Origin: Lachnospiraceae bacterium
GTDB taxonomy: Bacteria; Bacillota; Clostridia; Lachnospirales; Lachnospiraceae
Assembly (NCBI GenBank): GCA_024405155.1
Contig: JAKSPC010000018.1
Span: 1-41,624 of the forward strand
Length of the DNA stretch: 41,624 bases
Direction: 5' to 3'
This document shows positions 1 through 7,634 of the stretch, one piece after another (the stretch's first letter is position 1; each line of letters starts with the position of its first letter). Both the position numbers and the translations under genes were made by a program. Below the pieces are notes generated by a model. That model did no database searches and was not told where the DNA came from. It worked only from the letters and a program-made list of their open reading frames with translations.

Positions 1-46
1 CCTTCACGATGTCTACGTGACGCTCTAACCAACTGAACTATATCCC
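1..46 (-). tRNA. tRNA-Val(GAC)-like gene, 5' part only, possibly degenerate
   Basis: On the minus strand this reads as the acceptor 5' strand (GGGATAT), a D arm (GTTC/GAGC around AGTTGGTTA), and an anticodon arm with stem TCACG/CGTGA around the loop TAGACAT. This gives anticodon GAC (Val). The variable and T arms lie beyond the window edge. Two oddities: base 33 is A instead of the near-invariant U, and only one base separates a 7-bp acceptor from the D stem, as if one base were deleted relative to usual clostridial tRNA-Val. It could be a functional divergent tRNA or a decaying copy. A well-formed promoter lies just upstream. Confidence 0.55.
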
Positions 47-59
47 ATTAACAGCGGTC

Positions 60-88
60 AGTTTAAGGGGTAATCGCGGTTTTGTCAA
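60..88 (-). promoter_or_regulatory. Sigma-A-type promoter for the tRNA-like gene
   Basis: The minus strand has TTGACA (83-88), a 17-nt spacer and TAAACT (60-65), ending about 14 nt before the tRNA 5' end. This is the expected geometry for a tRNA promoter. Confidence 0.5.
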
Positions 89-232
89 TCCATGGTTATG
101 TTATGACTTGCGGCCCTGCGGCGAAATGAGAGCGGATGCGGGATTGAAAAAAAGAACTGGAACTGGCACAGGCTCGTATCCGTAATCCCTAAGACGCACC
201 CTCAAAGCGGTCTCCTTTCACTTTAATACTTC

Positions 233-1741
233 TTATGCCTTATAGCACTCTTCAATGGTCTTCAGCGTCTCTTCCACCAGCATGTCTCCGCCCTTCGGGC
301 CGGCATGGCCGCAGGCGATATACGCGGAATAATGGCCGCTCTTTACAGTCCTCTCCGTGGGGAGATATCCTCTCCATCCGCAGCTTAACTGAATCAGGAT
401 CGTCTGAGGCGCCCGGCTGCGGGCTTTGATCCTTGCGCCGAAATCGTGGAACAGTTCATAGGGGTTGGTGGCAAACGCAATGTCTCCCAGGCGCACCACA
501 TGATACACATCGTCCACGGTCTTCCGTTTCCGCTGATCCAGAAAACGCATCAGGTCTCCCGCGTAGGGATAGATCTGCGCCACATCCTCGGTGGTTAGCA
601 GCTTGTTTTTCCATCCGTTCCGGATCTTCAGGAACCGGATGCCGCTCTTCATCGCCTTGAACAGCGAGATCCTCCGGAGCGGCAGATGATGTTCCTTCAC
701 GCTGTGCCGGAGCACCGCGTCTTCCTGCATGCGCTCCCTGGCTTCTTCCTCACAGAACCGGAACTCATTGACGATCCGCCGGGCGATCCTTTTGGTCGCC
801 TTCACCGCGGCTTTCCGGTCATCCGCATAGGTATAGACATCGGTCAGGCGCTTTACGCCGCTGTTGGACTTCACTGCCGTGGGGTCCTCGATGTAGTTGT
901 GGACGGCTTCCACACGGACCATGTCCCTGGTGCCCAGATCGCCGGCAGCCGCCAGCAGCGGCAGCACGAACACGTCCTCTCCGTATTCCTCTGCCATCAG
1001 TTCCCGCACCCGGCCCCAGTAGTCTGCGGAAATGAACTCCGAATGCTCCATGACCTGGGAGGGGCAGGGCGTATTGGCCAGGATGCCCGTCAGCTTTTTC
1101 TCTTTGTCAAAGGTATAGACCAGCTCGAAACCGGTCTCCGTATCGCCTTCGATGTGGTCGAACTCTTCCACGTCCGTGGGGCCGTACATCAGGCCGTGGC
1201 CGTCCTTGTAGATCACCCGCCGGTTATAGGCGATGGGCAGACGTCCCAGGGCGTTTCCGAAATATCCCGGTTCGCGCTTCTTCCACGCTTCTTCCACCGC
1301 GTCGGCTGCCTGACGGGCCACATAGGCCATGTTGTCGGGTCCGCCTTTTGCTCCCTCGGGGATCTCGGGAATGTCGAACCTTGCTCCCTTCGGAAGAAAA
1401 GCCCCGTAGGCATCGTAATCGATATCGTCATAATCCGCCGCGCAGAAGGGCGCGGAATGGGTATGGGTGGCATTGGTCATGACTTTCTTCACGTCCAGAC
1501 CGGGGATCTTTCTTTTTTCCAGTTCCTCATGCAGTGCGGCGTAGTAATCCGAACTGGTCATCGTCAGGTCATGGGATACAAAAACTGCCTGCTCACCGTC
1601 TTTTTCCAGTACCAGGGCCGTAGCAAAAAGCGGCGTATCCACCTCCTGCTTCGGATACCGGCGGTACAGCTGCCCGCAAAGGGAAAAGCTCCAGGGCGGG
1701 GTAATATTTCTTTTTGCCCAGCCAATCTTCAACTCACTCAT
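233..1741 (-). CDS. Neutral/alkaline ceramidase-like zinc hydrolase
   Basis: A 502-aa protein that begins IGWAKRNITPP and contains NATHTHSAP at residues 90-98. This opening and the HxH zinc-ligand motif (His93, His95) are typical of the N-terminal domain of the neutral/alkaline non-lysosomal ceramidase family. No signal peptide or membrane segment is visible, so a cytoplasmic hydrolase is likely, and the true substrate need not be ceramide. The SD GGAGG lies 7 nt before the ATG and overlaps the stop of the upstream MFS gene, which indicates one operon. The two genes probably form an uptake-and-hydrolysis pair. Family assignment is fairly firm; substrate is unknown. Confidence 0.75.
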   Translation of the reverse strand: MSELKIGWAKRNITPPWSFSLCGQLYRRYPKQEVDTPLFATALVLEKDGEQAVFVSHDLTMTSSDYYAALHEELEKRKIPGLDVKKVMTNATHTHSAPFCAADYDDIDYDAYGAFLPKGARFDIPEIPEGAKGGPDNMAYVARQAADAVEEAWKKREPGYFGNALGRLPIAYNRRVIYKDGHGLMYGPTDVEEFDHIEGDTETGFELVYTFDKEKKLTGILANTPCPSQVMEHSEFISADYWGRVRELMAEEYGEDVFVLPLLAAAGDLGTRDMVRVEAVHNYIEDPTAVKSNSGVKRLTDVYTYADDRKAAVKATKRIARRIVNEFRFCEEEARERMQEDAVLRHSVKEHHLPLRRISLFKAMKSGIRFLKIRNGWKNKLLTTEDVAQIYPYAGDLMRFLDQRKRKTVDDVYHVVRLGDIAFATNPYELFHDFGARIKARSRAPQTILIQLSCGWRGYLPTERTVKSGHYSAYIACGHAGPKGGDMLVEETLKTIEECYKA

Positions 1742-1751
1742 ACTTGCCTCC

Positions 1752-3167
1752 TTAATCCCACTCGGATCCGGTCACGGAATCGATATCCACGTTTTTCGTT
1801 TCGTGGACTTTTGTGATCAGCAGTATCATGGAGATCGCCATGAACGGCACGCATACCGCGAAGCAGATCCAGCCCAGATCCACGAAGTTCTGCGCCACAA
1901 CGACGATGGCCATACCGATCACCGTGCCGGTCACCAGCAGAAGGTTCATCGTGCCCATGACGGAAGACCGGATATGGGTCGGTACGGATTCCGCCGTGAT
2001 CGTAAAGAAGATCGTGTCATAAGCGGACCACAGGCCGCCCAGGGATGCACCGTAGAAAAGTCCTACGGCGACTGCGCCCCATCCCAGCTTGATTGCAAGG
2101 ATGAACAGCGCCAGCATGATGACCGTGGTCACGCCAAGGCAGACCGAAGAGGTCTTTCTGCCGAAACGGTCCGCCACGAAACCGGAGATCAGGGTGATCG
2201 GCGCATAGGCCAGGGGATACACCGTGATTGCCAGGCTCACATCCTCCACGGAAAGGCCGCCTGCCATGATGCTTTCATAGTAACTTGCATATACGGTGGA
2301 AATGGAGAACAGCAGCGCCACAATGACGATGGATCTGGTCTGCTTGTGCTGCTTAATGAACCGCAGCGCATTGATCACGCCGCCCTGTCCCGCGGACTCC
2401 CGCTCCTTTTCGGCCGCGGCCTTTGCTTTCCGTTCCTCATCCGACATCTTCAGGAAGCTGACTCTCTGTTCCGTGAAAGCCGGCGTTTCCCGTACCACGA
2501 ACAGCGCCATCAGCGTCGCTACCAGGGCAAGTCCCGTGGGCACGATCAGCACAAGTCTCCACCAACCCATGTCGGCCGGGTTATAAAACCTGGTCCGCAG
2601 GAGTCCCATCAGCGAGATGGAAAGGATCGCTATGGCTTTTGATATGGTGGCCAGTTTTGCCCGGTGCTGTTTGGGCGCCGTCTCCAGAATGTACATCACC
2701 TGCACGTCATTGGGGGTGAACAGCAGGGAGAACGCGTAGCCCAGCGCAAACACGTAGATGTTCGGTGCCGTGGCGATCACCACCAGACTGACGGAGAAGA
2801 ATGCCGTATTCAGGATCAGGAACGGCCGTCTGCCGAAGCGGTCTGCCAGGGATTTGTAGAAGGGAGCCACCAGCATGATGGCGGTTCCCAAAGTAGCGAC
2901 TCCTGCCAGCAGATCGATTCCCTTTGCGTAAGCGGGATCGTGCACGTCCTTCGATACGATGTGCATCAGATCGATGATGGCGGGGGACTGGATCACGCCG
3001 CACACGTTGGTGGTGATCTCATCCACACAGTAGATGATGATCAGCGTGACCAGCAGCAGGCCAAAATAGAACCCTGTCTGCGGCCGCTGCATATCTCTCT
3101 GCCGGCAGGCCAGTTCTTTCTGTTCTTTTTCATGTCGGATCTTTACCTGCTCCGGTGTTTCTACCAT
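1752..3167 (-). CDS. MFS transporter, sugar-porter-like
   Basis: A 471-aa membrane protein. A charged 30-residue N-terminus precedes about 12 hydrophobic segments. The loop motif DRFGRRPFL and its repeat DRFGRK in the second half, plus HETKN near the C-terminus, are classic Major Facilitator Superfamily signatures of the sugar-porter/metabolite:H+ symporter type. The start is placed at the ATG at 3165-3167 because AGGAGG sits 8 nt upstream. The frame remains open 29 codons further to a TTG, but those codons belong to a reverse-transcriptase remnant. It is co-transcribed with the ceramidase-like gene 10 nt downstream. Substrate not predictable. Confidence 0.85.
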   Translation of the reverse strand: MVETPEQVKIRHEKEQKELACRQRDMQRPQTGFYFGLLLVTLIIIYCVDEITTNVCGVIQSPAIIDLMHIVSKDVHDPAYAKGIDLLAGVATLGTAIMLVAPFYKSLADRFGRRPFLILNTAFFSVSLVVIATAPNIYVFALGYAFSLLFTPNDVQVMYILETAPKQHRAKLATISKAIAILSISLMGLLRTRFYNPADMGWWRLVLIVPTGLALVATLMALFVVRETPAFTEQRVSFLKMSDEERKAKAAAEKERESAGQGGVINALRFIKQHKQTRSIVIVALLFSISTVYASYYESIMAGGLSVEDVSLAITVYPLAYAPITLISGFVADRFGRKTSSVCLGVTTVIMLALFILAIKLGWGAVAVGLFYGASLGGLWSAYDTIFFTITAESVPTHIRSSVMGTMNLLLVTGTVIGMAIVVVAQNFVDLGWICFAVCVPFMAISMILLITKVHETKNVDIDSVTGSEWD

Positions 3168-3206
3168 GACAGCAACCTCCTGTGATCCACTATTATTAAC
3201 TGTTAG

Positions 3207-3601
3207 AATCTTGTATTGGATGGAGTCAAAATACGCATGAATATCTGTTTTCAAGAAATTCCGATTCTTTAGATGTTCCTCTATACACGGAAGAACTCCT
3301 GTGTTTTTTTATATGCAAATGATCTGGAGGAAGAAGTATACTTTCCGACTAATGTTTCTGCCACCGTATGATGGAAATACCGCAATGCTTTTCCATTTTC
3401 TCCAGCTTCATAAGTTATGATATGACGAAGTTTTCCATTAATCGTAACAGAATGCTCCTGTACATACTCGTCCGGATGTTCCAAATATGCATCGGCAATC
3501 GCGGCAATTTTCCTTTTTCGGAACAGAGATTTTTCATTGTCATTAATGGTTTTCTCATTATAGTTCTCCCATGTTGTACCAGTCAAGAAAAGTAGACACA
3601 A
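3207..3601 (-). pseudogene. Remnant of a reverse transcriptase (RVT_1 type), frameshifted and truncated
   Basis: One minus-strand frame (3601 to about 3281) encodes a basic segment ending in RSFAYKK, the hallmark of the region before the palm domain in retron-type and group II-type reverse transcriptases. It stops at 3281. The neighbouring frame then continues the homology (CIEEHLKNRNF, then LKTDIHAYFDSI), which includes the first palm aspartate. A single-base frameshift near 3285-3295 separates the two parts. Homology ends abruptly around 3207, immediately before the promoter-proximal region of the MFS gene. The YxDD motif and everything after it are missing. This is a dead fragment of about 130 codons. 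The exact RT class cannot be decided from so little. Confidence 0.7.
3557..3586 (-). promoter_or_regulatory. Promoter-like sequence within the RT remnant
   Basis: The minus strand has TTGACT (3581-3586), an 18-nt spacer and TATAAT (3557-3562). It could be the original RT promoter and may now drive the MFS-ceramidase operon, for which no better promoter is visible between 3168 and 3206. Confidence 0.4.
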
Positions 3602-4018
3602 AAAATATTTTTCTTTGGATTTTGAACAGGCTGATCACAAGGATGTAATACATATACATGCCTGGTCAGAGCTGCAAGAAATGATAGAGCAAGGATAAAA
3701 CGAGGTTAGCGCTATAATATGCCCTGCAAGCCACAAACTTGCAGGGCATGCTTCATGGCTGACATTATACAGGAAAAGGGTCGGATGTGTATAAATTATC
3801 CTTGTCGGAAATCTGAAGTCTTTATAAATCGAAGAGATTCTGAAACACGTGTCCCTGGGAAATAGCGCTTTCGTTTCGTGTGATTTTTCTCCTTCATTTA
3901 TCGACGTTTTTCTCCATTGACCACCTCCCGTCCGCCTAAATTAGAAAATCGATGTTTTTTTGCGATTAGAAATGGAGCCCGATTTATTAGAAGATTCCGG
4001 AAAAAACGCGTTTTCATT
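3602..4018. other. Intergenic region, no convincing gene
   Basis: About 420 nt of AT-rich sequence. It holds a perfect 12-bp inverted repeat (3719-3749). A short plus-strand frame ending in TAA near 3699 (reading ADHKDVIHIHAWSELQEM) looks like the tail of a lost gene but is too short to identify. Together with the RT remnant this suggests a site of repeated insertion and decay. Confidence 0.4.
3719..3749. repeat. Perfect inverted repeat, 12-bp arms, 7-nt loop
   Basis: ATGCCCTGCAAG (3719-3730) and CTTGCAGGGCAT (3738-3749) form a strong hairpin. No U-tract follows on either strand, so a standard intrinsic terminator is unlikely. A factor-independent end without U-tract, a protein site or an element end are alternatives. 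Confidence 0.6.
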
Positions 4019-4056
4019 AGAAGAAAAAGCAGCCGGTCATCTGATCGACCAACTGC
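4019..4056 (-). terminator. Intrinsic terminator of tRNA-Arg
   Basis: On the minus strand, AGCAGTTGGTC pairs (with G-U wobbles) with GACCGGCTGCT across an 8-nt loop, followed by TTTTTCTT. It lies 7 nt downstream of the tRNA 3' end. Confidence 0.75.
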
Positions 4057-4063
4057 TTTCACG

Positions 4064-4138
4064 CCGTTCCCGATGCGATTCGAACGCACGACCTTCCGCT
4101 TAGGAGGCGGACGCTCTATCCTGCTGAGCTACGGAAAC
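4064..4138 (-). tRNA. tRNA-Arg(CCT)
   Basis: A complete cloverleaf of 75 nt. Acceptor GTTTCCG pairs with CGGGAAC, discriminator G. The D arm is GCTC/GAGC, the anticodon stem is TCCGC/GCGGA around CTCCTAA (anticodon CCT, reading AGG), and the T loop is TTCGAAT. CCA is not encoded. It has its own promoter and terminator, so it is a single-gene transcript. Confidence 0.92.
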
Positions 4139-4165
4139 TTATGCTGCCGTTTCGGCAGCGAAATC

Positions 4166-4194
4166 ATTCTATCATTCTTTTCCCGGTTATTCAA
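4166..4194 (-). promoter_or_regulatory. Promoter of tRNA-Arg(CCT)
   Basis: The minus strand has TTGAAT (4189-4194), a 17-nt spacer and TAGAAT (4166-4171). A small hairpin (GCTGCCG/CGGCAGC, 4143-4159) lies in the leader between promoter and tRNA. Confidence 0.6.
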
Positions 4195-4291
4195 GAAAAA
4201 TATCTATCGCCGACAGCTGCGGAGGGCTATCCCGTCACCGGCCGGGGGGTCTGCAGTTCCTGAACATAAGAGCTGCCCCAACGGGATCCTC

Positions 4292-5881
4292 TCAGTTTCT
4301 TAGCGTGTCCTTATTCAGCAGCCCGAATTTATCCGCCGCCAGGATGAGGATGGTATGGCAGCCGAAAATGTTCTGCGGCGTTGCGAAGAAGTCGATCAGA
4401 ACGCCGATGGTAAGGATCACGGGGATCCCTTCCAGGGGAAGTCCCAGCTGGGTGCACAGCACGGAAATGCTGGCCAGCGTTCCGCCGGGGATGGGCGGGG
4501 TGGCGACGGAAAGCACCACGGCCATGATGAATGCCGTGGCAAACCATGCCGGCGAGACAGCAACGCCGTAGACTTCCGCCAGGTATACCATGGACGTGAA
4601 GTACAGCACGGAGGCGCAGGGCTTGTAAATGATCTGCGAGAAAGGAATGCCGAAGTTGGTGAACCGCTCGTCCACGCCGTATTCCTTCACACAGGTCTCG
4701 ATGCTGGTGGAAAATGCTGCTGCCGAAGAAGCCGTGGTAAAGCAGATGATGAGGGTCTTCGCCGCTTTTTTGAGATACAAAACCGGCGGTACCTTCATCC
4801 GGGCGCCCACGATCAGCGCGTAAACGCCGATCATAACGACGCAGAAGATGACGTTTATGAGAAACAGTTTATAGGACACCCCGATCTGGGAGAGCTGCCC
4901 GGAAAGGATCAGATCCAGCAGGCTTCCGAAAACGAAGGCCGGCACCAGACGGCTGATGGCGTCCATCACCAGCTGCACGATGTAGTTTAACTGCTCGGCA
5001 AACAGGGCCACGTTCTGGGTCTTGTCGCCGATGATGATCATGGCCACGCCCATAACGATGCCGATGAATAGGATCTGCAGGGTGTTTCCCTCGGCAAAAG
5101 GCAGAATGATGTTTCCGGGCACGATGTCCAGAAGCATCTGGAACACTTCATTGAAGCCGCCGCCGGAGGCTGTCACGCCCTGCACCAGCTGAAACAGCGG
5201 GAGGACCACCACGTCCGTCACAGCGCTGATCACGCAAAGGAACAAGAGAAGATATCCCAGCAGCTTCTTTCCCAGCACGCTGAAGGCGGAAATGTCACCG
5301 ATGCTGTAAATGCCCCAAAGCACGGCCAGGAAGATCATGGGGCCGGAAATGCCGGAAAGCATTTTCATGAAAACGCCGTTAAGCGGCGAGACGATGCTGC
5401 CGGAAATAAAGGCGGAAACATCCTTCGGCAGAAGTCCGATCAGAAGGCCCACCACCACAGCCAGCACGATGGCAATAAGGAGCTGCGCCCAACTCTGCAG
5501 ATGCTTTCTGGAAATGCGCCAGCTGACGCTGTTGGTCCCTCGGGAATACCTCCATACCGGCAGTTCCCCCATGCCGGCCAGGGCCGAACGCATGAAGGCG
5601 CTGCTCTCCTCCGGCGATTCTCCGCGGATGAAGGGGTCATACATCCGGCCCGGGATCTCCACGGAGACCCGGATGCTCCCGAACAGACGGCTCAGGCGGA
5701 GCTCGAATTCCGTTTCATCGCCAAACTGATCCCGGAAACGGAGCAGCGCCTCCTCCGCTCCCAGCCGCACCCGGAGCGCTTCTTTTTTATCCGTTTTCGG
5801 ACCGGTAAGAAACTGCGCGATCTCTTCGGACGCAGCGTCTATTCCCTCGCTGTTCAGTTTCCATCTTCTGTTTTCTGCCAT
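4292..5881 (-). CDS. Dicarboxylate/amino acid:cation symporter with N-terminal ATPase-like domain
   Basis: A 529-aa protein. Residues from about 130 onward form the hydrophobic core of the SDF (DAACS/glutamate transporter) family, with hairpin-loop sequence such as TTASSAAAFSTSIE and a late segment rich in PPIPGGTLAS, giving Na+- or H+-driven uptake of C4-dicarboxylates or acidic amino acids. Residues 1-110 are soluble and resemble an anti-sigma/histidine-kinase-type ATP-binding fold (LRVRLGAEEALLR, then beta strands). Most family members are 400-450 aa and lack such a domain. The start ATG has an AGG-rich SD (AGGTAGGGT). A terminator separates it from the upstream operon, so it is likely monocistronic. 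Transporter call is firm; the N-terminal fold is tentative. Confidence 0.85.
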   Translation of the reverse strand: MAENRRWKLNSEGIDAASEEIAQFLTGPKTDKKEALRVRLGAEEALLRFRDQFGDETEFELRLSRLFGSIRVSVEIPGRMYDPFIRGESPEESSAFMRSALAGMGELPVWRYSRGTNSVSWRISRKHLQSWAQLLIAIVLAVVVGLLIGLLPKDVSAFISGSIVSPLNGVFMKMLSGISGPMIFLAVLWGIYSIGDISAFSVLGKKLLGYLLLFLCVISAVTDVVVLPLFQLVQGVTASGGGFNEVFQMLLDIVPGNIILPFAEGNTLQILFIGIVMGVAMIIIGDKTQNVALFAEQLNYIVQLVMDAISRLVPAFVFGSLLDLILSGQLSQIGVSYKLFLINVIFCVVMIGVYALIVGARMKVPPVLYLKKAAKTLIICFTTASSAAAFSTSIETCVKEYGVDERFTNFGIPFSQIIYKPCASVLYFTSMVYLAEVYGVAVSPAWFATAFIMAVVLSVATPPIPGGTLASISVLCTQLGLPLEGIPVILTIGVLIDFFATPQNIFGCHTILILAADKFGLLNKDTLRN

Positions 5882-5908
5882 ACCCTACCTGCCATTGTGT
5901 CAAGGTGT

Positions 5909-5933
5909 AAAAAAAGTCCGGCATTGCCGCCGG
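5909..5933 (-). terminator. Intrinsic terminator of the murA operon
   Basis: On the minus strand CCGGC, a 6-nt loop and GCCGG are followed by AC and seven T residues. It lies directly after the DUF1461-type gene. Confidence 0.8.
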
Positions 5934-5947
5934 CCGCAGTTCTATAT

Positions 5948-6733
5948 TTAATCCTTTCGGAACGTAAGTTCCACGTCCTTATATTTCCGGTGGATGAGGA
6001 AAGCTACGAGCACCACCGCAGCCGCCGACGGAAGGAAGATCGCCAGGATCTTTTTTACCACGTCGAAGAAAAATCCCTCCGGCAGGATGTTGATGAGAAG
6101 CGAAGTCCGCGGATCCAGAAGCCAGTAATCGTTGGTAAAGAAGATCTTATGGAACGTGATGAAGGCGGAATTGAAATCCACCATGAAGATCACGGCAAGG
6201 ATCAGCACGATGCCGAAAAAGATCGCCGTACCGATGAGCAGTCCTTTTCCGGTGGCTTTCAGAAATCCCTTCTTTTCCCGGAAGATGCCGAACCGGTTGT
6301 AGACCAGCACGAAGATGGCAAACATCACGGCGATGTAGCGGAACTGCATCACCTTGATGAACAGATCCCTCACGTCCTTCATGTGGAGGATCTCACGCTC
6401 GTTGAAGAAATCGATCATGCCGGCATCGGTCTTTATCTGCACCTGCAGATCCGGCGTATCCTTGTCGCCGATGAGATATTTCATCATGTGTTCGGTGACT
6501 TTCATGAGGCCGTCTTCGGAACTCATGGTGGTGCCGGCCGGCATGTACTGTAAAACGCCGTACTTTTCATACTCCTTCTGATACATGCTCATGTCGCCGT
6601 AGCAGACGATCTGAAAGCTGGTAAACAAAAGCGCGCACATCAGGCAGATGCCCGCCAAGACGCTTAAGACCACGCCGAAACGGTATCCGCTTTTCGTATA
6701 TCCTCTGTTTTCCGTGTATGCCTTGTTGATCAT
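5948..6733 (-). CDS. TIGR01906/DUF1461-type integral membrane protein
   Basis: A 261-aa protein with about five hydrophobic segments (around residues 20-45, 130-150, 165-190 and 225-245). A conserved extracytoplasmic segment reads DPRTSLLINILPEGFF, followed by FFDV. This pattern matches the uncharacterised TIGR01906 family of Firmicutes membrane proteins, which carry a D-x-R-x-x-L-l-x-x-x-f-P-E motif. It starts 1 nt after the upstream gene's stop and is the last gene of the murA operon, just before a terminator. Its biochemical role is unknown; the envelope context is all that can be inferred. Confidence 0.75.
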   Translation of the reverse strand: MINKAYTENRGYTKSGYRFGVVLSVLAGICLMCALLFTSFQIVCYGDMSMYQKEYEKYGVLQYMPAGTTMSSEDGLMKVTEHMMKYLIGDKDTPDLQVQIKTDAGMIDFFNEREILHMKDVRDLFIKVMQFRYIAVMFAIFVLVYNRFGIFREKKGFLKATGKGLLIGTAIFFGIVLILAVIFMVDFNSAFITFHKIFFTNDYWLLDPRTSLLINILPEGFFFDVVKKILAIFLPSAAAVVLVAFLIHRKYKDVELTFRKD

Positions 6734-6734
6734 C

Positions 6735-7628
6735 TTATGCTCCGGTCTCCAGATTCACGTGTGCCTGCAGCCAGATGCCGCATTTAAGCCGTCTTCCCGG
6801 CTCCGGCTCTCCCCGCAGGTCCTTTTTCCGCATGCAGACGCGGAACTTCACGCCGTTGCACTGAATATTGATGAAAAGGAGCGGTTCTCCTGTCACGTCA
6901 TTCACGTCTTCCGCCACATCCAGGATCTCTCCCACCACGGAATACTGGTCGCATTCCACGCCGTCGGGGATGAAAGTCTGGTCCACCAGGGTATACAGGT
7001 CCTCGTTCTGGGCCCGCTCCCGGATCTGGTCGTACATGTACATTTCCTGGGATTCATAGGCGTATCCCGCGTCATCGTCCCCGTCCAGAGCCGCGTTCCT
7101 CAGTTCATTCAGACGGAACCTCTGCTGTTCGTCCTGTTCCACGTCGGAAGGCTGCTTCGCGATGGGAAGCAGTACTTTTCCCTCGTTGGAAAAGGCCGAA
7201 ATATACGCCCCGCGGTACGTCTTATAGGGATCCGCGCCCTGAAGGATCTTTCTGCGGTAGTCCGTGGAATTATTGATGAAAAAGATCAGCGTGATGCCGC
7301 TTTCCGGAATGTCCGTGATGCCGGCGTACACTTCCCGGTCCGCGTGCCGGTCGATGGAGCATTCCTCGTTGACGGGCTCGTCAAAGGGCTCGTAGAAGGG
7401 AAAATAGTGGGAAAGGACCGGCGGTCTTCCCTGGACAAACAAAACGACCGCCGCGATGCCCACGCGACCGTTTACCATCAGACGGTATTCCCGGGCGGTG
7501 GATTCCGCGTCGATCTTCAGTTCCGTATAAAGGTTTTCCGGTCTCACCACGTCCCGGTCCAGAAACTCCAGGACGCTGCGCTCCGTAATGTTGTCCGGAA
7601 AACCGCAAGCTCTCAAATATCTGTGCAT
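6735..7628 (-). CDS. Uncharacterised protein, DUF3881-like
   Basis: A 297-aa soluble protein that begins MHRYLRACGF and has no signal peptide or membrane helix. It resembles the DUF3881 family found mainly in Lachnospiraceae, which are cytoplasmic proteins of about 290 aa. The C-terminal third (EILDVAEDVNDVTGEPLLFI, then a CxxR-containing strand pattern) looks beta-rich and OB-fold-like. It lies 6 nt downstream of murA and 1 nt upstream of the DUF1461-type gene, so it is co-transcribed with cell-wall synthesis. Function unknown; the family name is from memory of the N-terminus and length. Confidence 0.6.
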   Translation of the reverse strand: MHRYLRACGFPDNITERSVLEFLDRDVVRPENLYTELKIDAESTAREYRLMVNGRVGIAAVVLFVQGRPPVLSHYFPFYEPFDEPVNEECSIDRHADREVYAGITDIPESGITLIFFINNSTDYRRKILQGADPYKTYRGAYISAFSNEGKVLLPIAKQPSDVEQDEQQRFRLNELRNAALDGDDDAGYAYESQEMYMYDQIRERAQNEDLYTLVDQTFIPDGVECDQYSVVGEILDVAEDVNDVTGEPLLFINIQCNGVKFRVCMRKKDLRGEPEPGRRLKCGIWLQAHVNLETGA

Positions 7629-7634
7629 TCTGTC

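Noticed and set aside
101-205. Possible 34-codon minus-strand small ORF with TTG start and GGAGA upstream
   Set aside because: Poor start codon, Pro/Val-rich text without similarity, and no comparative support; kept only as a note.
686-1816. 376-codon plus-strand open frame
   Set aside because: It is antisense to the ceramidase-like gene; low-complexity His/Gly/Arg-rich translation typical of shadow frames.
3614-3699. Short plus-strand frame ending EQG-stop
   Set aside because: It reads like the tail of a protein but has no start, SD or identifiable family.
3917-4303. 128-codon plus-strand frame
   Set aside because: It runs antisense over tRNA-Arg(CCT) and its terminator.
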